DNA of 19,336 bases from positions 11,420 through 30,755 of the forward strand of contig PBYT01000004.1 of the NCBI GenBank assembly GCA_002729755.1, given 5' to 3'. The position numbers were made by a program, and so were the translations under genes. The DNA comes from Flavobacteriaceae bacterium. Its GTDB lineage: Bacteria > Bacteroidota > Bacteroidia > Flavobacteriales > Flavobacteriaceae. Positions 14,506 through 19,336 of the stretch are shown here, in pieces. The notes below the pieces were generated by a model. That model ran no database searches, was not told where the DNA came from, and worked only from the letters and a program-made list of their open reading frames with translations. Positions within the stretch are counted from its first letter, which is position 1. Every line of letters starts with the position of its first letter.

Positions 14506-16365
14506 ATGCCTGGAACCTCAAACTACACTGAAGAAAATATAAAATCGCTTGATTGGAGAGAGCATATAAGGCTTAGACCTGGAATGTACATTGGAAAGTC
14601 AGGTGATGGATCTTCCCCTGATGATGGAATTTATGTATTACTTAAAGAAGTTATTGATAACTGTATTGATGAATTTGTCATGGGTGAAGGTAAAGTTATA
14701 GATGTCGTAATAAGTGATTACTATGTTTCAGTTAGAGACTATGGTAGAGGAATTCCATTAGGAAAACTGGTTGAGGTTGTTTCTAAGATGAATACAGGTG
14801 GTAAATTCAATACAAAAGCATTTAAAAAATCTGTTGGTCTTAATGGGGTTGGCACAAAAGCTGTTAATGCATTGTCTTCAAAATTTAATGTATCATCAAC
14901 TAGAGATGGAAAAACTAAAAATGCAGAATTTGAATTAGGAATTTTAAAAAATGAAAATCTTAATTCAAGTGATCAAAAGAATGGAACTTTTGTTATCTTT
15001 TTTCCAGATGAATCAATTTTTAAAAATTATAAGTATAGGATAGAGTATGTAGAGAAAATGATTAAATATTATGTTTTTCTTAATCCAGGACTTACTATAG
15101 TTATAAATGACAAAAAGTTTTTTTCAGACAATGGATTAAAAGATCTTTTAGAGGATCAAACAAATATCAATGATTTTATATATCCTATTATTCACTTAAA
15201 AGGAAATGATATCGAAGTTGCAATTACTCACAGTAGAACTCAGTATAGCGAAGAATATTATTCTTTTGTAAATGGCCAATATACCGTTCAGGGTGGGACT
15301 CATCATTCTGCATTTAGAGAAGCAATTGTTAAAACAATTAGAGATTTTTATGGTAAAAACTATGAGTCTTCAGATATAAGAAAATCAATAATCTCAGCAA
15401 TTAGCATAAAGGTAATGGAGCCTGTTTTTGAGTCACAAACTAAAACAAAACTAGGTTCATCAGATATGGGCAAGGGTATGAAATCTGTAAGAGTTTTTAT
15501 TAATGAGTTTGTTAAAAAGAACTTAGATGATTATTTACATAAAAATCAAGATGTAGCCCAGTTAATCCAAAATAAAATAATTGATGCAGAGAAAGAGAGA
15601 AAAGACCTCTCTGGAATTAGAAAATTAGCAAAAGAAAGAGCGAAAAGGGCAAATATCCACAATAAAAAGCTTAGAGATTGTAGAGTTCATTTAAATGAAT
15701 TAAAAAAGTCAAACAGACTTGAATCAACAATTTTTATCACTGAGGGTGATTCTGCAAGTGGTTCTATAACAAAATCTAGAAATGTTAATACTCAAGCTGT
15801 TTTTAGTTTAAAGGGTAAACCTTTAAATAGTTATGGAATGTCAAAGAAAATTGTCTATGAAAATGAAGAGTTGAATTTACTTCAATCAGCACTTAATATT
15901 GAAGATAATATTGAAGATTTAAGATACAATAATATTGTTATTGCAACAGATGCAGATGTAGATGGAATGCACATTAGACTGCTAATAATATCTTTCTTTT
16001 TACAGTTTTTTCCAGAATTAATTAAAAGCGGACATTTATATATACTTCAGACGCCAATATATAGGGTTAGAGATAAACAAAACACATTTTATTGCTACAG
16101 TGAAGAAGAAAAAAATAAAATTATTAATACTTCAAAAATCAATTATGAGATTACAAGGTTTAAAGGTTTAGGTGAAATTTCACCTGATGAATTTAAGAAC
16201 TTTATTGGGGAAAATATAAAACTAGATCCCGTTATAGCTGATAATTCAACCACTATTGACGAATTATTAGAGTTTTATATGGGAAAAAATACTCCAGATA
16301 GGCAACAATTTATAATTGAAAATCTAAAGGTAGAACTTGATATTGTTGAATCAAAAAAAGACTAA
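14506..16365 (+). CDS. parE: DNA topoisomerase IV subunit B (GyrB/ParE type II topoisomerase ATPase)
   Basis: ATPase subunit of the type IIA topoisomerase that decatenates daughter chromosomes with ParC. The GHKL domain has E48 and N52 ([12 protein letters not shown]), DYGRGIP (78-84) and [14 protein letters not shown] (111-124). The transducer has [17 protein letters not shown] (253-269) and the QTK loop (310-312). The TOPRIM domain has EGDSASG (412-418) and DADVDG (481-486), supplying the Mg2+ ligands. The 619-aa length lacks the long GyrB insertion. Assignment to ParE and not GyrB rests on the adjacent parC-type gene, length, and the N-terminal sequence. The parC start follows after two bases. 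Confidence 0.93.
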   Translation: MPGTSNYTEENIKSLDWREHIRLRPGMYIGKSGDGSSPDDGIYVLLKEVIDNCIDEFVMGEGKVIDVVISDYYVSVRDYGRGIPLGKLVEVVSKMNTGGKFNTKAFKKSVGLNGVGTKAVNALSSKFNVSSTRDGKTKNAEFELGILKNENLNSSDQKNGTFVIFFPDESIFKNYKYRIEYVEKMIKYYVFLNPGLTIVINDKKFFSDNGLKDLLEDQTNINDFIYPIIHLKGNDIEVAITHSRTQYSEEYYSFVNGQYTVQGGTHHSAFREAIVKTIRDFYGKNYESSDIRKSIISAISIKVMEPVFESQTKTKLGSSDMGKGMKSVRVFINEFVKKNLDDYLHKNQDVAQLIQNKIIDAEKERKDLSGIRKLAKERAKRANIHNKKLRDCRVHLNELKKSNRLESTIFITEGDSASGSITKSRNVNTQAVFSLKGKPLNSYGMSKKIVYENEELNLLQSALNIEDNIEDLRYNNIVIATDADVDGMHIRLLIISFFLQFFPELIKSGHLYILQTPIYRVRDKQNTFYCYSEEEKNKIINTSKINYEITRFKGLGEISPDEFKNFIGENIKLDPVIADNSTTIDELLEFYMGKNTPDRQQFIIENLKVELDIVESKKD

Positions 16366-16367
16366 AA

Positions 16368-18449
16368 ATGAATAATGATGAAATGACAAGTTTTGATGAT
16401 TCAGTTTCTCTTCTTAAAGTAGGGGGAATGTATAAGGATTGGTTTCTTGAATATGCTTCATATGTAATTTTAGAAAGAGCTATACCTGATTTATTTGATG
16501 GTTTAAAACCAGTTCAAAGAAGAATTCTTCATTCAATGAATACTCTTGAAGATGGCAGGTATAATAAGGTTGCTAATATAGTGGGAACAACTATGCAGTT
16601 CCACCCTCACGGTGATGCTAGCATCTCTGATGCTATTATTCAATTAGGTCAAAAAGATTTATTAATAGATATGCAGGGTAATTGGGGAAATATATATACA
16701 GGTGACAAGGCTGCTGCATCAAGATATATTGAAGCAAGACTTTCAAAATTTGCATTAGAAGTTGTCTTCAACTCAAAGACAACTAAATGGCAGTTATCTT
16801 ATGATGGAAGGAAGAAAGAGCCAATACATTTACCTATAAAGTATCCTCTACTTTTAGCTCAAGGGGCAGAAGGGATTGCTGTTGGTTTATCAACAAAGAT
16901 TTTACCTCATAATTTTAATGAACTTATAGATTCTAGTATAAAGCATCTTAAAGGGAAAAAATTTAAGTTGTATCCAGATTTTCAAACGAGAGGTTTTATT
17001 GATATAAAAAATTATAATGATGGAAATAGGGGAGGGAGGATTAAAGTTAGAGCAAAACTTGAAAAACTAGATAAGAATTCTATTACTATAAAAGAAATCC
17101 CTTATGGAACAACAACTGTTTCTTTAATTGAATCAATAATTAAAGCTTCAGAAAAAGGTAAGATTAAATTAAAAAGAATAGAGGATAACACATCTTCAAA
17201 TGTTGAAATAATAGTTTATTTAATATCTGGATCATCTGTTCCTAAAACTATTGATGCATTATATGCATTTTCTCAATGTGAAGTTTCTATTTCACCTCTT
17301 TCATGTATTATTTCAAATAATAAACCTGAATTCATAGGTGTTAGCGACATATTAAGAACATCAACTGAAAATACTAGAGAGCTTTTAAAAGAAGAGCTTG
17401 AAATAGAGTTAGATGAATTAAATAATCAATGGCATAACATTTCATTAGAAAAAATATTTATAGAAAATAGAGTTTATAGAGATATTGAAGATAAAACTTC
17501 ATGGGAGTCAGTTTTATCAACAATTGAAGAGGGGCTTAAGCCTTATGTTAAAAAGCTCAAAAAAGAGGTTTCTCTTGATGATATAAAGAAGCTAACTGAA
17601 ATACCAATTAAGAAAATTTCAAGATTTGATTTAAATAAAGTAAATAAAAAATTAAAAAACATTAACATAAATATTGATGAGGTTAATAATAACTTGGATC
17701 ACATAACAGATTATGCTATAAGATATTTTGAATATTTAAAAAAGGAATATGGGAAGGAAAGAAAAAGAAAAACCCTAATTCAAGAGTTTGATGATCTAGA
17801 TAAAAGGAATATATCTATAAAGAATCAAAAGCTATATGTAAATAAAAAAGATGGATTTGTTGGTACTGGCATGAAGAAAGAGGAGTATTTATTTGATTGT
17901 TCTGACCTAGATGATGTGATTGTGTTTACCAAAGAAGGTTTAATGAAGGTTATTAGAGTTGACAGTAAAGTTTTTATAGGTAAGAATATTGAAAAGGTTT
18001 TACTTTTTAATGAAGAAAACAAGAAATTAGTTTATAATCTAATTTATAGAGATGGTAAGACCGGGACTAGTTATATAAAGCGATTTAAGGTCTCTGGAGT
18101 TATAAGAGATAAGGATTATCATTTAACTCAAGGCAAGCAGGGCTCTAAACTACACTATTTTAAATATCATAAAGAGGTCGATGCGGCAGATAAGGTAATT
18201 TATAAGCTTAGTGATAATAAGTCTACAAAGAATTTAAGAATTAAAGAGTATGAAGTTGATTTTGAGGATTATACGATTAAAGGGAGGGATTCTAAGGGTA
18301 ATATTGCAACTAAACATACTATTGCAAAGGTTTCTTATAAAGAGAAAAGCACTATCTCATTAGCTTCAAAAGAAGATGTGAATGAAATTGAGGTTACAGA
18401 TGAAAAACAAATCTCTGATAACAAACCTCAAACTAAATTGAATTTTTAG
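16368..18449 (+). CDS. parC: DNA topoisomerase IV subunit A (ParC type)
   Basis: DNA-cleaving subunit of topoisomerase IV. The winged-helix region has YVILERAIPDLFDGLKPVQRRILHSM (32-57) and FHPHGDASISDAI (78-90). The catalytic tyrosine is Y120, after R119 in AAASRYIEARLS. The coiled-coil gate spans roughly 330-470. The C-terminal part (about 480-670) contains beta-strand repeats (KDGFVGTGMKKEEY, IVFTKEGLMKVIRV, YIKRFKVSGVI) of a partial GyrA/ParC-type pinwheel; no GyrA box is seen. At 693 aa it is shorter than E. coli ParC and than flavobacterial ParC proteins as I remember them. The tail after 670 is short and charged. Its TAG overlaps the stop codon of the convergent lipoprotein gene. Confidence 0.93.
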   Translation: MNNDEMTSFDDSVSLLKVGGMYKDWFLEYASYVILERAIPDLFDGLKPVQRRILHSMNTLEDGRYNKVANIVGTTMQFHPHGDASISDAIIQLGQKDLLIDMQGNWGNIYTGDKAAASRYIEARLSKFALEVVFNSKTTKWQLSYDGRKKEPIHLPIKYPLLLAQGAEGIAVGLSTKILPHNFNELIDSSIKHLKGKKFKLYPDFQTRGFIDIKNYNDGNRGGRIKVRAKLEKLDKNSITIKEIPYGTTTVSLIESIIKASEKGKIKLKRIEDNTSSNVEIIVYLISGSSVPKTIDALYAFSQCEVSISPLSCIISNNKPEFIGVSDILRTSTENTRELLKEELEIELDELNNQWHNISLEKIFIENRVYRDIEDKTSWESVLSTIEEGLKPYVKKLKKEVSLDDIKKLTEIPIKKISRFDLNKVNKKLKNININIDEVNNNLDHITDYAIRYFEYLKKEYGKERKRKTLIQEFDDLDKRNISIKNQKLYVNKKDGFVGTGMKKEEYLFDCSDLDDVIVFTKEGLMKVIRVDSKVFIGKNIEKVLLFNEENKKLVYNLIYRDGKTGTSYIKRFKVSGVIRDKDYHLTQGKQGSKLHYFKYHKEVDAADKVIYKLSDNKSTKNLRIKEYEVDFEDYTIKGRDSKGNIATKHTIAKVSYKEKSTISLASKEDVNEIEVTDEKQISDNKPQTKLNF

Positions 18450-18817
18450 CCCTTAATCCTTATTACTGTCCCCCTTTTTATAATTATTGGCTCATTTACT
18501 GATGAGTATTCAAAATCATAGGAATTTTCATAAGTCCTAATTATTTTAATTCTAACAGGTCTTTTTTCTTGATTTGTTTTGGGGTTTACCTTAGTTAAAA
18601 CAAATTCACAATCATTTACCCAACTAATTGATGAAGAATCAATTACACTATTAAATTCTTCAATTTCATAATCTAATGTCCTTGTAAATAAAGACCTTTG
18701 AATAGTATCATTTAGTTTATAGCTAAACTCAAATTCACCCATTTTAAAGTTTTCACAATCTCTTTCAACACTATAGCATGAGGTTAATAAGAATAGGATA
18801 AAGAGTCTTTTTATCAT
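18446..18817 (-). CDS. Small lipoprotein of unknown function found beside parC
   Basis: A 123-aa putative lipoprotein. The short signal peptide MIKRLFILFLLTSC ends in a lipobox (LTSC, C14), so the mature protein would be lipid-anchored. The rest is predicted mainly beta (FEFSYKLNDTIQRSLFTRT, SSISWVNDCEFVLTKVNPKT, VRIKIIRTYENSYDFEYS, IIKRGTVIRI). The segments C21-ENFKMGEF and the WVNDCEF motif resemble a flavobacterial family sometimes labelled DNA topoisomerase IV in databases, evidently from its position beside parC. Nothing in the sequence is topoisomerase-like. C21 and C69 could form a disulfide. It lies four bases after the XRE regulator gene and is probably co-transcribed with it. Confidence 0.8.
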   Translation of the reverse strand: MIKRLFILFLLTSCYSVERDCENFKMGEFEFSYKLNDTIQRSLFTRTLDYEIEEFNSVIDSSSISWVNDCEFVLTKVNPKTNQEKRPVRIKIIRTYENSYDFEYSSVNEPIIIKRGTVIRIKG

Positions 18818-18821
18818 TAAT

Positions 18822-19211
18822 TTATTTATTCTTTAGTATTTCAAATTTATTATTTTCATAAACAAGAATTACAGATTTTACTAAATCTTCATCAATCTTT
18901 ATCTCTTCCTTAGTTTCCTTTTTAAGATCTAATTCAGGAAACAATGTCATGTTATTATATTCCTGATCTTTGTCAGTGATAGGCTGAATAGGGGTTAAGA
19001 CGTCACCAGAAAGAAGGTAATTAGCACTAATTCCATCAAAACTTTGTAATATCTTAATTATTAAGTCTAAGCTCGGGTTATTTCTACCGCTTAACACATG
19101 AGATATAGAGGATCTAGGAACTCCAATCTTGTCAGCAAAGGATGAATTAGTTAACCCGTGAGTAGATATAATTTTTTTAACTCGATCTATAATTTTAGAA
19201 TGCTTTATCAT
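18822..19211 (-). CDS. XRE-family helix-turn-helix transcriptional regulator
   Basis: A 129-aa cytosolic DNA-binding protein. Residues about 8-60 form a Cro/C1-type HTH, with SFADKIGVPRSSISHVLSGRNNPSLDLIIKIL showing the typical recognition helix and the R/N-x-P-S turn. Residues 70-129 are a low-complexity acidic linker (PITDKDQEYNN..., KKETKEEIKIDED) and a final helix that could mediate oligomerisation; no peptidase or metabolite-binding domain is present. The 5' region carries a palindrome with a half-copy repeat (19273-19308) that may be its own operator. The target genes are not known; the co-transcribed lipoprotein gene is the obvious one, and any divergent gene beyond the window edge another. 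Confidence 0.88.
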   Translation of the reverse strand: MIKHSKIIDRVKKIISTHGLTNSSFADKIGVPRSSISHVLSGRNNPSLDLIIKILQSFDGISANYLLSGDVLTPIQPITDKDQEYNNMTLFPELDLKKETKEEIKIDEDLVKSVILVYENNKFEILKNK

Positions 19212-19272
19212 AAATTACTACTTTCAATATATCGTATAAATACCTGATTAACAGTTATTTAATCTTTTATAG

Positions 19273-19308
19273 TTCACAATTGTGAATAGCATAACCCAAT
19301 TGTGAATA
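19273..19308. promoter_or_regulatory. Operator candidate: 14-bp palindrome plus half-copy at 20-bp spacing
   Basis: TTCACAATTGTGAA (19273-19286) is a perfect inverted repeat. Its right arm with flank, CAATTGTGAATA (19277-19288), recurs exactly at 19297-19308, 20 bp further on, about two helical turns. This is the layout of a strong plus a weak operator for a dimeric repressor, fitting the XRE regulator encoded 62 bp away. A TATAAT (19307-19312) overlaps the second copy, and an ATG at 19332 may begin a divergent gene. Confidence 0.55.
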
Positions 19309-19336
19309 TAATAGTAAAAGTAAAAAAAAAAATGAA

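Noticed and set aside
1..19336. Mobile element, CRISPR array or defence island
   Set aside because: No transposase, integrase, terminal inverted repeats, regular spacer repeats or recognisable defence genes were found; the content is core metabolism and housekeeping.

Overview
The window is chromosomal DNA from a Bacteroidota bacterium, most likely a flavobacterium (class Flavobacteriia), with strong AT bias. Four things point there. No gene has a clear Shine-Dalgarno site. Several intergenic regions carry the Bacteroidota -7 promoter element TAnnTTTG. Several proteins belong to lineage-typical families: a TIGR02757/DUF2400 protein, a DUF6787-like protein, a dihydroorotase homologue without metal ligands, and a cysteine-free endonuclease III. 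The gene order also looks like core genome. I see no tRNA, rRNA, insertion sequence, integrase or CRISPR array. The longest non-coding gap is about 195 bp (403-597), and I see nothing recognisable in it. The genus cannot be named from the sequence alone.

Layout. Positions 1-402 hold the 3' end of a carboxymuconolactone decarboxylase/AhpD-type gene. Positions 598-1725 hold divergent nth (endonuclease III) and bcp (peroxiredoxin). Positions 1726-3156 encode a 476-aa conserved protein of unknown function, divergent from a PhnP-like metallo-beta-lactamase-fold hydrolase (3224-3994). Positions 3991-7374 are a tight minus-strand cluster, in transcription order a LolD-type ABC ATPase, a TIGR02757 protein, a pseudo-dihydroorotase and an alpha/beta hydrolase. 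msrA follows at 7413-7940.

Positions 7975-10584 form a nitric-oxide module: norC, norB and an RIC/ScdA/YtfE-type di-iron repair protein. norC and the RIC gene each have the same Crp/Fnr-type box (TGAT-N4-ATCA) placed 22-23 bp upstream of a TAATTTG element. This suggests two promoters driven by one regulator, which is not encoded here. The NorB homologue keeps some heme/FeB ligands but appears to lack others, and is the most interesting protein in the window.

Positions 10601-12926 are a minus-strand serC-serA-DUF6787 operon linked by ATGA overlaps. Positions 13047-18449 are a plus-strand run of dicluster ferredoxin, ychF, parE and parC with 2-15 nt gaps. Positions 18446-19211 encode a small lipoprotein and an XRE-type regulator. 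Upstream of the regulator lies a palindromic operator candidate with a second half-copy exactly 20 bp away.

The genome is very compact. Three convergent gene pairs overlap or abut at their stop codons, and most operon neighbours overlap by 1-10 nt.
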